Positions 8,729-16,394 of a stretch of DNA of 41,342 nucleotides are shown one piece after another (the stretch's first letter is position 1; the number at the start of each line of letters is the position of its first letter). This DNA is from Candidatus Thorarchaeota archaeon. GTDB taxonomy: Archaea > Asgardarchaeota > Thorarchaeia > Thorarchaeales > Thorarchaeaceae. The notes under the pieces are model-generated. The model made no database searches. It saw only the letters and a list, made by a program, of their open reading frames with translations, and was not told where the DNA came from. The translations under genes and the position numbers were made by a program. The stretch is taken from NCBI GenBank assembly GCA_011365025.1, contig RDOF01000019.1:1-41342 (forward strand), in the 5' to 3' direction.

Positions 8729-9079
8729 CTACGCGTTAGACCCCGACATCCACTCTTCAAGCTCTCTGCAAGTAACGGGTGAATCAAGCTGTCTCACACC
8801 GCATTTGCCAATTCTAAGACAGTGAAAACAAGGGCAACCATTCATGTCGGAAAGCCTTCCCGAATCGCCATCTTCACCTGCAACTGCCTTGACGAGGTAT
8901 CGTTCTTCTTCTAATTCCTGCTTTTGCACTTTCACCAATCCCTTGGATTCTAGTTGCTGTATAGTTTCCACAACCCCTTTATTGTCGATACCAAGGCTAG
9001 TCGCTAGCTCGTCAATGAAAAGACCTTTTTCTCCAGCCGCTCTGAGAGAGCTCAGTATATGGTCGAATTCATCATTCAT
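8729..9079 (-). CDS. TFE-beta (RPC34/RPC39 homologue), winged helix plus Fe-S motif
   Basis: This 116-residue protein has an N-terminal winged helix (about residues 5-65) and a C-terminal cysteine cluster (Cys82, 84, 87, 93 and 104) followed by ELEEWM. The cluster and the Cys-x(5)-Trp ending match the [4Fe-4S] domain shared by eukaryotic RPC39 and archaeal TFE-beta, the partner of TFE-alpha that helps open promoter DNA for RNA polymerase. TFE-beta is known mainly from TACK and Asgard archaea, which helps place the organism. The gene converges on rlmE with 14 bases between them. TFE-alpha is not in the window. Confidence 0.82.
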   Translation of the reverse strand: MNDEFDHILSSLRAAGEKGLFIDELATSLGIDNKGVVETIQQLESKGLVKVQKQELEEERYLVKAVAGEDGDSGRLSDMNGCPCFHCLRIGKCGVRQLDSPVTCRELEEWMSGSNA

Positions 9080-9209
9080 TTAGATGACCTTTGTCTAACA
9101 CATGGCAGCATCGGACATTCTGCACGGAGTGATATTTAGATTTCGGAAGCGGCTCTGCTGTTCTGTTGCATTAGGTGCGAGTGAAATCAGCAATGTACAA
9201 AAGTGAACA

Positions 9210-9452
9210 TCACTTCTTCCGCACAAAAAGGTAGAGATTCTGGCCCAAGTACTTCTCCGGGGAGGTTCCCTTGAGGGGACGGACGGCAACATAGGGAGTG
9301 TTCACAGGGCCGAAGACATCAATGATAGATCCGATTTTTTCGGCGTTTTTATCTACGACAACAGCATGTTCGCCTGAAGGGGGTGTCTTTTCTGCTCTGA
9401 CGATTAAGGAACCTCGATTTGATACATGCAAGACTTTCCCAAGTTTCCTCAC
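9210..9452 (-). CDS. gar1: H/ACA ribonucleoprotein protein Gar1
   Basis: Gar1 is a subunit of the H/ACA RNP that guides pseudouridylation. This 80-residue form is the core RNA-protein beta barrel without the glycine-arginine tails of eukaryotes. Diagnostic strands include KLGKVLHVSNRGSLIVRA, the IGSIIDVFGPVNTPYVAV segment and the YLGQNLYLF ending. It follows the SRP19 gene by about 28 bases on the same strand, an arrangement common in archaea, so the two are likely cotranscribed. Confidence 0.92.
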   Translation of the reverse strand: MRKLGKVLHVSNRGSLIVRAEKTPPSGEHAVVVDKNAEKIGSIIDVFGPVNTPYVAVRPLKGTSPEKYLGQNLYLFVRKK

Positions 9453-9480
9453 AGATTAGCCTCCAACAAACCAAGGACTT

Positions 9481-9846
9481 CTATCGCTTCTTTCCTTTCT
9501 TGCTCTTTTTGCCCTTCTTAGCAGCAGCTTGCTTTTCAGATTCGCGTTGTGCAACTACCCTGCGAACTCCTTTGGCCAGCATAAGCAACAGACGTTTCTT
9601 CTTGTGGCCATCTGGATTCTTTAAGACAATATATCCAGAGGGGCCAGTCCATTTGCGCGGAAACTTCTTTTCAGGGCTAGCCTCGTACTCAAACCCAGTC
9701 GCGGTGGCCGCTTCCTTCAAGGCACTTAATGTTACATCTGGAGCGGCAAGGTTCTTGGGTATTCTTCGACCTTTTGCCCTACTCAGGTTGGAGTCAAGAT
9801 AAGAAGGCCAAACAATGATTCCGTCCTCGTGTTTTCTCATGGCCAT
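9481..9846 (-). CDS. srp19: Signal recognition particle protein SRP19
   Basis: SRP19 binds the 7S RNA and helps SRP54 assemble. The family pattern is clear: IIVWPSYLDSNLSRAKGRRIPKN at the N terminus, an ALKEAATATGFEYE helix, PRKW, and a VLKNPDGHKKKRLLLMLAKGVR segment. A lysine-rich tail (about residues 103-121) is typical of RNA-binding archaeal versions. ATG codons at 9846 and 9840 are both possible starts. A T-rich box on the opposite strand near 9890 could be its promoter. Gar1 follows downstream. Confidence 0.93.
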   Translation of the reverse strand: MAMRKHEDGIIVWPSYLDSNLSRAKGRRIPKNLAAPDVTLSALKEAATATGFEYEASPEKKFPRKWTGPSGYIVLKNPDGHKKKRLLLMLAKGVRRVVAQRESEKQAAAKKGKKSKKGKKR

Positions 9847-10002
9847 AGAATTCCTCGAATGCTCTGTTTCTAGTCCGGAAAAGAGCGTTTTTTACCTTTG
9901 CTCTCTAACAAGCAATTCCTATAAGCATCATGAAAACGGCTAACAAAGAGCTTCATAAGAGCGCTTGGCTGTCAACCTGTTAGAATAGGAGCTGTTTGGT
10001 AA

Positions 10003-10506
10003 TTGGCCAGAAAGAGTAAGGATGTCTACTTCTGCGAAATAGCAGATTTGGTTTCATCAAGAAGTACATGCCTCAGAAATCAAGTTGGAGCAGTTATTGT
10101 TAGGAACTCTCAGATTTTGAGCACAGGTTATAATGGTGCACCGAAAGGACTTCCGCATTGCGAAGATGTAGGTTGCATAAGAGAGGAGATGGGCATCAAA
10201 CCCGGAGAACGACATGAACTGTGTCGAGGACTGCATGCTGAACAGAACGCGGTGATTCAAGCAGCGTACAATGGGGTTAGTGTTAAGGATGCAAAGATAT
10301 TCTGCACGACTCAGCCTTGCAGTATCTGCACGAAGATCCTCATCAATGCAGGCATTGTAGAAGTGATTTACATCGAGCCCTATGAGGATGACTTAGCCGC
10401 CCAATTAATTTCGGAAGCAGGCCTAAAGACAAGACAGGTCAAATTACCAAGACGATATGGGCGCAACGCATCAGGAGAATTGAGCTCTTCAAGTAGGAAG
10501 GATTAA
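10003..10506 (+). CDS. dCMP deaminase (ComEB-type cytidine/deoxycytidylate deaminase)
   Basis: The 167-residue enzyme is expected to convert dCMP to dUMP, feeding thymidylate synthesis. It has the zinc site of the family: LHAEQNAV with the catalytic Glu, and QPCSICTKILINAG with the two Cys ligands. A second cysteine/histidine group (PHCEDVGCIRE and ELCRG) matches the additional zinc site of ComEB-type dCMP deaminases. The start is TTG at 10003, with MARKSKD as N terminus; no strong Shine-Dalgarno is seen. The gene precedes pyrB by 49 bases, a pyrimidine-metabolism pair. Confidence 0.9.
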   Translation: MARKSKDVYFCEIADLVSSRSTCLRNQVGAVIVRNSQILSTGYNGAPKGLPHCEDVGCIREEMGIKPGERHELCRGLHAEQNAVIQAAYNGVSVKDAKIFCTTQPCSICTKILINAGIVEVIYIEPYEDDLAAQLISEAGLKTRQVKLPRRYGRNASGELSSSSRKD

Positions 10507-10555
10507 GAATCAAGAGGGCACGAATACACCCCCAAGAGTTGAAGGGTGTCACTCT

Positions 10556-11470
10556 ATGGGAAAAATTCACAATCTTATTAGCATTCAAGATCTTAGTCGG
10601 GAAACCATCGACCTGATTTTGGACACTGCTCACCAGATGGAGCCCGTTGCTGTGGCGCGAAGTAAAGAGCTCAGTAACAAGATAATGGCAGTCCTGTTTT
10701 TTGAGGCTTCAACACGAACTCGATTGTCCTTCGAGAGCGCTATGCTACGGCTTGGAGGTAGCATTTTGGGTTTTGCAGATGTAACGACATCTTCTGCTGG
10801 GGTTAAGGGAGAAACTCTTGCAGATACAATTCGTACCGTTGAAAGATACGCAGATGTTATTGTAATTCGCCATCCTCTTGATGGCTCAGCAAGAGTTGCT
10901 GCTGAGTTTTCCACTGTTCCCGTAATCAATGCCGGAAGTGGAGCAGAGGAGCATCCCACTCAGGCACTTCTTGATTTGTACTCAATAAAGAAGATGAAAG
11001 GGAAGATTGACGGGTTGTCAATTTCCCTATGTGGTGACTTGCGCTATGGTCGTACAGTCCACTCCCTAGGCATGGCTCTAGCAAACTACGATGTCAGTAT
11101 CAGTCTTGCCGCTCCTGAATCCCTTAGAATGAAACCCGCAATTGTGAATGAAATGAGGAAGGCCGGTCTTCAAGTCAGAGAAGTGATTTCGATTGAGGAT
11201 GCTCTGAAGGACGCAGATGTAGTATACATGACAAGAATTCAGAAAGAGCGATTCCCTGATGTCAGGGAATACACTGCGGTTCAGGGCAAGTTTCGAATTG
11301 GCTCCGAGGATATTGCCAGGATGAAGAGCGATGCAATAATTCTCCATCCACTACCAAGAGTAGACGAACTTGATGCGTCAATTGACACAGCGCCCCAAGC
11401 AAAGTATTTCGACCAAGTGTATAGTGGTGTTGTGACTAGGATGGCCATTCTGAAGTTGATTCTTAGCTAG
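10556..11470 (+). CDS. pyrB: Aspartate carbamoyltransferase catalytic subunit
   Basis: This catalyses the first committed step of pyrimidine synthesis, carbamoyl phosphate plus aspartate to carbamoyl aspartate. The 304-residue chain has the carbamoyl-phosphate motif FEASTRTRLSFE (about residues 48-59), HPTQALLDLY, the aspartate-binding RIQKERF segment and HPLPRVDEL. It is full length and looks functional. The regulatory subunit PyrI, often next to PyrB in archaea, is not in the window, so it is encoded elsewhere or absent. The last 8 bases overlap the end of the convergent XRE regulator. Confidence 0.97.
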   Translation: MGKIHNLISIQDLSRETIDLILDTAHQMEPVAVARSKELSNKIMAVLFFEASTRTRLSFESAMLRLGGSILGFADVTTSSAGVKGETLADTIRTVERYADVIVIRHPLDGSARVAAEFSTVPVINAGSGAEEHPTQALLDLYSIKKMKGKIDGLSISLCGDLRYGRTVHSLGMALANYDVSISLAAPESLRMKPAIVNEMRKAGLQVREVISIEDALKDADVVYMTRIQKERFPDVREYTAVQGKFRIGSEDIARMKSDAIILHPLPRVDELDASIDTAPQAKYFDQVYSGVVTRMAILKLILS

Positions 11471-12188
11471 GAGTGATTGCCCGTAGTTCCTTGATTAATG
11501 AGTCAAGAGAACCTATTTTACTCACAGCGAGAGGTATTCGCATCTGTTCGGACAAATCCAGAGCAAGCCTATCTACCGTTCCCACTCCGTGAAGCATCAC
11601 CATTGTTGGTTTGAACTCCTGTGATTTGATAGCGATTAGAGGTGCACGACCAGTGTTTGCTTTTGAGAAAATGAGACACCGTTCAGTAGTTGCTCCGAAA
11701 AGCTTGAGAAACGCTTCACTGGAGAGTTCCTTCACTGCACGTTCAACATCCACAAGGGTGTAGCCGTATATCTCTCGCTCAAGAAGCTCCTTACAGGTCA
11801 GGATGTTACACTTCAATTTCGAGCAGAACTGGCGAATTGTCATTGGTGAATGAAAATCGCTCATGGCTAGCACTATGTTCAGGTCGACCAAGCTCACATC
11901 CATAAGACGGACATAGGCTGCAATGACCTGTCCGCCATTTCGCTCATCAAGAGCAAGGAGAGCCATCACGAATCGGCGTATTGTGGAAGTTCCAGGCGAT
12001 TTCCGTCGACCGGATTCGTAATCACTTATGACACTCGGGCTGATGCCAAGATGGTCGGCTAGCTCTATCTGTGGAAGTCTGAATCGTTCTCTCCACATAC
12101 GCATTGTTTGCCCTGGATAGTCTGACAGCGCAATTTCACCGGCTATTCGCCGCGCGAGACGTTCTCGTACAGACGATTGCATCGACAT
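11463..12188 (-). CDS. XRE-type transcriptional regulator (COG1709-like)
   Basis: Residues about 29-85 form a Cro/C1-type helix-turn-helix (RFRLPQIELADHLGISPSVISDYESG). The rest (about 90-241) is a conserved-looking ligand or oligomerisation domain with a GxGTVDRLAL segment, similar to the archaeal family of predicted regulators I know as COG1709. No ligand is known. It ends inside the 3' end of pyrB on the opposite strand, which could create antisense interference. Its ATG start (12188, or 12182) lies 127 bases from tRNA-Pro. Confidence 0.78.
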   Translation of the reverse strand: MSMQSSVRERLARRIAGEIALSDYPGQTMRMWRERFRLPQIELADHLGISPSVISDYESGRRKSPGTSTIRRFVMALLALDERNGGQVIAAYVRLMDVSLVDLNIVLAMSDFHSPMTIRQFCSKLKCNILTCKELLEREIYGYTLVDVERAVKELSSEAFLKLFGATTERCLIFSKANTGRAPLIAIKSQEFKPTMVMLHGVGTVDRLALDLSEQMRIPLAVSKIGSLDSLIKELRAITPS

Positions 12189-12314
12189 TATCTATACAAA
12201 ATGCCAGTTTAGGACATAAGGATTTCGACTATTGCCGAAGTGGCGCCTTGTATAATTTCTTTCAACCCGGAAATGGTATAGTGAATCAGCCTTGTACGAG
12301 CTAAGAATGAATGG

Positions 12315-12420
12315 TGGGCCGGGGGCGATTTGAACGCCCGATCCCCTGGAAACTTGCTTGCAGACCTGATCATCAGCAAGTCCCAAACCAGGAATCATAG
12401 CCAAGCTAGACCACCGACCC
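12315..12420 (-). tRNA. tRNA-Pro(UGG) with a 31-nt intron at 37/38
   Basis: Read on the minus strand, the acceptor GGGTCGG (12420-12414) pairs with CCGGCCC (12322-12316), with discriminator A12315 and encoded CCA at 12314-12312. The T arm is GGGCG/CGCCC around TTCAAAT. The anticodon stem CCTGG/CCAGG encloses TTTGGG^T with anticodon TGG at 12385-12383. The intron (12381-12351) sits between 37 and 38. It forms a near-perfect bulge-helix-bulge: central helix TTTG/CAAG and inner helix CTTGC/GCAAG. Confidence 0.94.
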
Positions 12421-12496
12421 GTTGAACAATCGCAGGGTCCTTACTTTGCGGTTATAAGAATAACGGAGAGCATTGAACTCTGATTACTCTCGGCAG

Positions 12497-14209
12497 TCAC
12501 TGCTTAGCCTCTTGTTTCTCAAGAACAGCTCCCTGGTATGGCTCAAGTGTGATGACTGATGATTGAACCGGATTTGAACCTCCAAGCGTAGAGAAAAGCA
12601 ACTCCCCGTAGTTCTCAGGCGTTTTACTTTCAATTCGCTTGCTGGAGAAATTGAGCCATATTTCCACGGACTGATAATCATACTTGCGTTCGTACACTAA
12701 AAGCTCCTTCCTGTTTCCAGAGGGTTCCATGAGATGCATCGATCCTGAGTGGAGAGCTGGTGTATCCCTTCGAAGTCGCAGGAGGTTTTTGTAGCATGCT
12801 AGAAGTGAGTCCGAGTCAGGATTTTCTGTGCGAACGTTTATGTCTTCATACTGTGGCCCCACAGGTAGCCATGGTTCCACCTCTGCCGAACAGAATCCTG
12901 CATGGGAAGAAGAGTCCCATTGCATTGGCGTTCTGCACTCATCTCGATTGAATGAAACAGACCCTTTCCTTGTGAGCAGGTTGATGAGAAATTGAGGCAG
13001 CCAGCTGAACCTGAGAGCCACAGGATCCTGTGCGCCCTTAAGAGAAAACTTTGAGTTAATCATTCCAATTTCCTCACCGTAGTAGATGAAAGGAACCCCT
13101 CTGGCAGTAAGCTGCAATGTTGCATTGAGTTTTGCCTTGGACTGGTCATTGCCAAGTTTGCTGATCCGACGCGTTCTATCATGATTCGAGAAGACCCAAG
13201 TTGGGATATAGGGTTCCGAAAAGTGCTGCTCATATCTTGAAATAAGACTTCGAAATGTTTGTGCGTCCAAGTTTGCATTGAGTGATTGGAAATGAAAGGT
13301 GAGGTGAAGACCATTCGTCGTGTTCCCTTCTGCTTCACCATAGTACCGCCTTAGGGTTTCAAGTGATGCTCCAACCTCACCAACTAGGAAGCGTTCCGGA
13401 TTAGAGTACTCGTTCATGACGCTTCGAAGCTCTTTAACAAAAGCAAAATTGTCAGGATGATTAATGGTATGAACATAGTCTTGGAAGAAGCCCCTCGAAT
13501 TCTCTTCCGAAGGGAAGAATTGTAGTGCAAATGGATTATTCTCACTTACATCTGCGCTTTCATAGATTGTGTTTATTATATCCAGTCGGAAGCCATCAAC
13601 CCCCTTGTTCAGCCAAAAGCGAACGGTGTCAAACATCTCCTCCTTGACTTCTGGATTGCGATAGTTCAAGTCCGGCTGGAAGGGCAGAAACTGGGCCCAG
13701 TACCACTGATTCGTCAAATCATCATAGTGCCAGCCAGAACCACCCACCATCGAACGCCAGTTATTTGGAGGCTTCTTCCTTCCAGGCTTTCGCCCATCAC
13801 GCCATATGTACCAATCCCGTTTTTGATTCTCTCTGCTCGAACGTGATTCCAAGAACCACGGATGTTGGTCGCTGGTGTGATTGAGAACCATATCGAGAAC
13901 GATTCGCATCTCGCGGTTGTGTATCTCTTCTATTAGCCTATTACAATCGGCCATTGTCCCGTATTCGGGCGCAATGCCCCTGTAGTCACTAACATCATAG
14001 CCATGATCTGCCTGCGGACTAGCAAAGAAGGGGGAGAACCAGATTGTTTCAATTCCCAAATCCTGTAGGTAGTCCAATTTCGAGATTATTCCAGGAATAT
14101 CGCCAATTCCATTATTCGAACTGTCCTTGTAGCTTCGAGGGTATATCTGATACACCGTGGTTCGCTTCCACCATGCCAATTCCTTGAATCGGTTCTCGAG
14201 CAAGTGCAA
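12497..14209 (-). CDS. GH13 alpha-glucosidase (oligo-1,6-glucosidase type)
   Basis: A 570-residue alpha-amylase-family glycosidase without a signal peptide, so cytosolic. The conserved GH13 regions are all present: DMVLNHT, GFRLDIIN (nucleophile Asp), FLVGEVG (acid/base Glu) and FSNHDR (third Asp). A linker with WYIWRDGR and GWHYDD segments and the C-terminal all-beta domain resemble bacterial oligo-1,6-glucosidases and alpha-glucosidases that trim maltodextrins. Trehalulose- or sucrose-type specificity cannot be excluded. It sits next to tRNA-Pro among small unknown genes and may have been acquired from bacteria; this is inference, since base composition is not obviously different. Confidence 0.9.
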   Translation of the reverse strand: MHLLENRFKELAWWKRTTVYQIYPRSYKDSSNNGIGDIPGIISKLDYLQDLGIETIWFSPFFASPQADHGYDVSDYRGIAPEYGTMADCNRLIEEIHNREMRIVLDMVLNHTSDQHPWFLESRSSRENQKRDWYIWRDGRKPGRKKPPNNWRSMVGGSGWHYDDLTNQWYWAQFLPFQPDLNYRNPEVKEEMFDTVRFWLNKGVDGFRLDIINTIYESADVSENNPFALQFFPSEENSRGFFQDYVHTINHPDNFAFVKELRSVMNEYSNPERFLVGEVGASLETLRRYYGEAEGNTTNGLHLTFHFQSLNANLDAQTFRSLISRYEQHFSEPYIPTWVFSNHDRTRRISKLGNDQSKAKLNATLQLTARGVPFIYYGEEIGMINSKFSLKGAQDPVALRFSWLPQFLINLLTRKGSVSFNRDECRTPMQWDSSSHAGFCSAEVEPWLPVGPQYEDINVRTENPDSDSLLACYKNLLRLRRDTPALHSGSMHLMEPSGNRKELLVYERKYDYQSVEIWLNFSSKRIESKTPENYGELLFSTLGGSNPVQSSVITLEPYQGAVLEKQEAKQ

Positions 14210-14305
14210 TACCTCTCAGAATTCGGATGAGAAGCTCCTTTTGTCATTTCTCACTGATGCGAAAGGTCATAACGCAAGGACCTAATCAAGGGATGGGTGC
14301 AATAA

Positions 14306-14539
14306 GTGAGCCTTCTTGGTCCTGATGATTTTGATCTTGGAAGAAAGGAGCGTAAGAAGAAACTGGCCAAGGACTTGGCGCCAGAAGTCTATAGGCAAAT
14401 CGAGAGATGGCTAGAACTTGAAGATGATAGAGAAGCTTTGCGCAGAATCTCGGAGCTCGTAGGCCCTGAAGAAGCGAATCGGCTCCTTGCAAAGAGAAGA
14501 CTGAAAATGCGAAAAGAGCCCCTATCCGATGAGCTTTAA
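14306..14539 (+). CDS. Small charged helical protein
   Basis: A 77-residue, strongly charged and mostly helical protein beginning with GTG, rich in Lys, Arg, Glu and Leu. No domain is recognised. It is followed after 12 bases by a two-helix membrane protein, suggesting that the two genes are cotranscribed and that this one might be its soluble partner. Its reality rests on frame length and tight spacing. Confidence 0.55.
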   Translation: MSLLGPDDFDLGRKERKKKLAKDLAPEVYRQIERWLELEDDREALRRISELVGPEEANRLLAKRRLKMRKEPLSDEL

Positions 14540-14551
14540 TGGGTGAGAGGC

Positions 14552-14923
14552 ATGTCAGAAGAAACTGTGAGAAGAATGGCAGAGATGGCCAAGGACTCTG
14601 GAGACTTGCGAACATCTCTGGCAATCATTAGAACAATCGAAGCTGAGAAGAGAACACATCTTGCACATCTTCGTACTGGCATTGGTGTGCTAACAATCCC
14701 GCTCTCACTTCTCACTATCCTGATTGCAACCTCGGAGTACTACATAGTTGAAGATGTGCTCCCCCTAATTGTGAGCCTTATTGCTGGGATTGTATGCCTA
14801 GCCGTTGTCGGGAGCTACCTTGTTGCGACTGCATTACTGAAGCTACGAAAGTCTGAGAAACTGAAGAACGATACCTGCAGTAGTACAGAAAGACTCCTGA
14901 GAGATCATGAGATGCAGTCATAG
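14552..14923 (+). CDS. Two-helix membrane protein, possibly DUF202-like
   Basis: The product (123 residues from the ATG at 14552; a GTG at 14543 would add three) has a charged N-terminal helix, then two membrane helices (roughly residues 45-65 and 75-105), and a short polar tail. The segment RTHLAHLRTGIGVLTIPLSLL recalls the RxxLAxxRTxLA pattern of DUF202/YidH proteins, but the match is loose. Function unknown. It directly follows the small charged protein gene. Confidence 0.55.
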   Translation: MSEETVRRMAEMAKDSGDLRTSLAIIRTIEAEKRTHLAHLRTGIGVLTIPLSLLTILIATSEYYIVEDVLPLIVSLIAGIVCLAVVGSYLVATALLKLRKSEKLKNDTCSSTERLLRDHEMQS

Positions 14924-15029
14924 GGAGTTTGTCACAGAGGAAAATGCAGGACCGGAACTGTAGCAATGCGCAGTTTGTAACTACTAAAAGCATCAATCTG
15001 CACTTTTTGAGTATTTTAGATTCGGAGGA

Positions 15030-15353
15030 ATGAGAGGATTGGAAACAAAGCTGAAAGTTACAGTAGTCAGGAAGTTCACTCCCGAGGATGTCTTTGGAGA
15101 TGACCATGGGATTACATGGAATGGTAGAACAATTCGTTCATGCGACCATGAAATAGGCGAGGAATTCATTGTTGATCATCACCTCAATAGACCGGAGAGG
15201 CTGTGCGGACGAGCATGGCATGACCTGTATACAACACTGATGGTGTATTATTTTGGTGGAGATTATGATTATCCTGAAACGGGAGTGACGTACCAGCCCT
15301 GCGGCGACGGTCTCAGACCAGTTGTCTTCAAGATAGAGAAGATGAAGGAATAG
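15030..15353 (+). CDS. TIGR04076-family protein
   Basis: This 107-residue soluble protein has the pattern I associate with the uncharacterised TIGR04076 family: an N-terminal strand with VTVV, a CDHEIGEEF turn, a central LCGRAWHDLY segment and a C-terminal CGDGLRPVVFKIE strand. Three or four cysteines are conserved-looking and may bind a metal or be redox active; the function is not known. A GGAGG sequence a few bases before the ATG at 15030 supports the start. The gene ends just before the convergent tRNA-Thr. Confidence 0.65.
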   Translation: MRGLETKLKVTVVRKFTPEDVFGDDHGITWNGRTIRSCDHEIGEEFIVDHHLNRPERLCGRAWHDLYTTLMVYYFGGDYDYPETGVTYQPCGDGLRPVVFKIEKMKE

Positions 15354-15362
15354 AAATAGTGG

Positions 15363-15437
15363 AGCCTCAGGGGGGATTTGAACCCCCGACTTCCTCCTTA
15401 CCAAGGAGGCGATCTAACCAGTCTGAGCTACTGAGGC
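15363..15437 (-). tRNA. tRNA-Thr(GGU), uninterrupted
   Basis: Minus-strand acceptor GCCTCAG (15437-15431) pairs with CTGAGGC (15370-15364), discriminator T15363, encoded CCA at 15362-15360. Anticodon stem CCTCC/GGAGG encloses the seven-base loop TTGGTAA, giving anticodon GGT. T arm GGGGG/CCCCC around TTCAAAT. This is the only one of the five tRNA genes here without an apparent intron. Confidence 0.96.
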
Positions 15438-15549
15438 CTGAATATATAGTCGCCCTGAGAGCGACTCCATTTCGCAGTCCGCACTCAGATTAGACATAAA
15501 GCTTTCGACATTGTCCTGTTAGAGAAGCTAGGGCAGCCAATAGCGGCAG

Positions 15550-16260
15550 TCAGTTCTTCACACCTAAGAAAAGGCCCTCCTTCGAGAGGCCCGGCTCAAG
15601 AAACTTGGGCGATAGCCCACTCTCTTTCATAAGACTCATGAAGGTGCTCCGTGAGAAGATGCCCATCGGACTGGGGTCCACAAAATGCTCAACTCCCTTC
15701 TTTGTTGCCAAGAGGAAGTGGAAATCAAGGTAAGCAACATCGCCTTCAATTCTACTCATATTGACACGAGCCAGCTTCAACTCTGGATTGTCAATACAGC
15801 TAATTCCAAGTGAGCCATGACGGACGGTTTCCTTGGTGAAAAGCGGTTCAATCAACACAACGCCACCCGGAACTAGGTGATTCGAAAACGAGTGAATTGC
15901 ATCGCTAAGGTCCTTGGTTGTGGTAAGGTAGGTGATAGACCCGAACAAGCAGGTTATCACATCGAACTTCCTGTTCAGATTCATGGAGGTCATGCTTCCA
16001 TGTACCAACTCTATTCCAGGCAGTTTTCTTCGTGCAATTGTTATCATTTCTTCACTGAAATCAAGACCGCTTACATCATACTTCTCCCTGAGATATAGCA
16101 GATGATTGCCAGTGCCGCATGCGGCATCTAGCAAGGTGTTGCCTTGCGAGGTCTTGTTTTCCTGAACAATCTCATGGATTTTTTCTGCCTCGGCCTTGTA
16201 GTCCTTGAAATCGTAGATTAAATCGTAATATTCTGCGAGCTTCCCATAGAAGACTGTCAT
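15550..16260 (-). CDS. Class I SAM-dependent methyltransferase
   Basis: The 236-residue protein has the Rossmann methyltransferase motifs: LLDAACGTGNHLLYL (motif I, about residues 43-57), SGLDFSEEMI (acidic residue that binds the ribose), and FDVITCLFGSITYL (motif IV region), followed by LVPGGVVLIEP. The N-terminal FYGKLAEYYDLIYD is typical of small-molecule methyltransferases. The substrate is unknown. It begins with ATG at 16260 and is divergent from kae1. Confidence 0.85.
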   Translation of the reverse strand: MTVFYGKLAEYYDLIYDFKDYKAEAEKIHEIVQENKTSQGNTLLDAACGTGNHLLYLREKYDVSGLDFSEEMITIARRKLPGIELVHGSMTSMNLNRKFDVITCLFGSITYLTTTKDLSDAIHSFSNHLVPGGVVLIEPLFTKETVRHGSLGISCIDNPELKLARVNMSRIEGDVAYLDFHFLLATKKGVEHFVDPSPMGIFSRSTFMSLMKESGLSPKFLEPGLSKEGLFLGVKN

Positions 16261-16394
16261 GACCCACTCATAGTTTGATGCTAGAGATAAATCATGCGTA
16301 ATTCAAAGAGGATGCAGGAAGAGTAAGATAGAAACTCATTTAGGAATTGCATCTTCAGGAGTCATCGGAGCAACGAGAAAGGAACCAAAGGACC

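Noticed and set aside
10507..11462. PyrI regulatory subunit next to pyrB
   Set aside because: No frame downstream on either strand resembles it; the next gene is an XRE regulator.
16347..16394. Upstream extension of kae1
   Set aside because: The 16 added residues are not found in Kae1 proteins and the family N terminus starts at the ATG at 16395.
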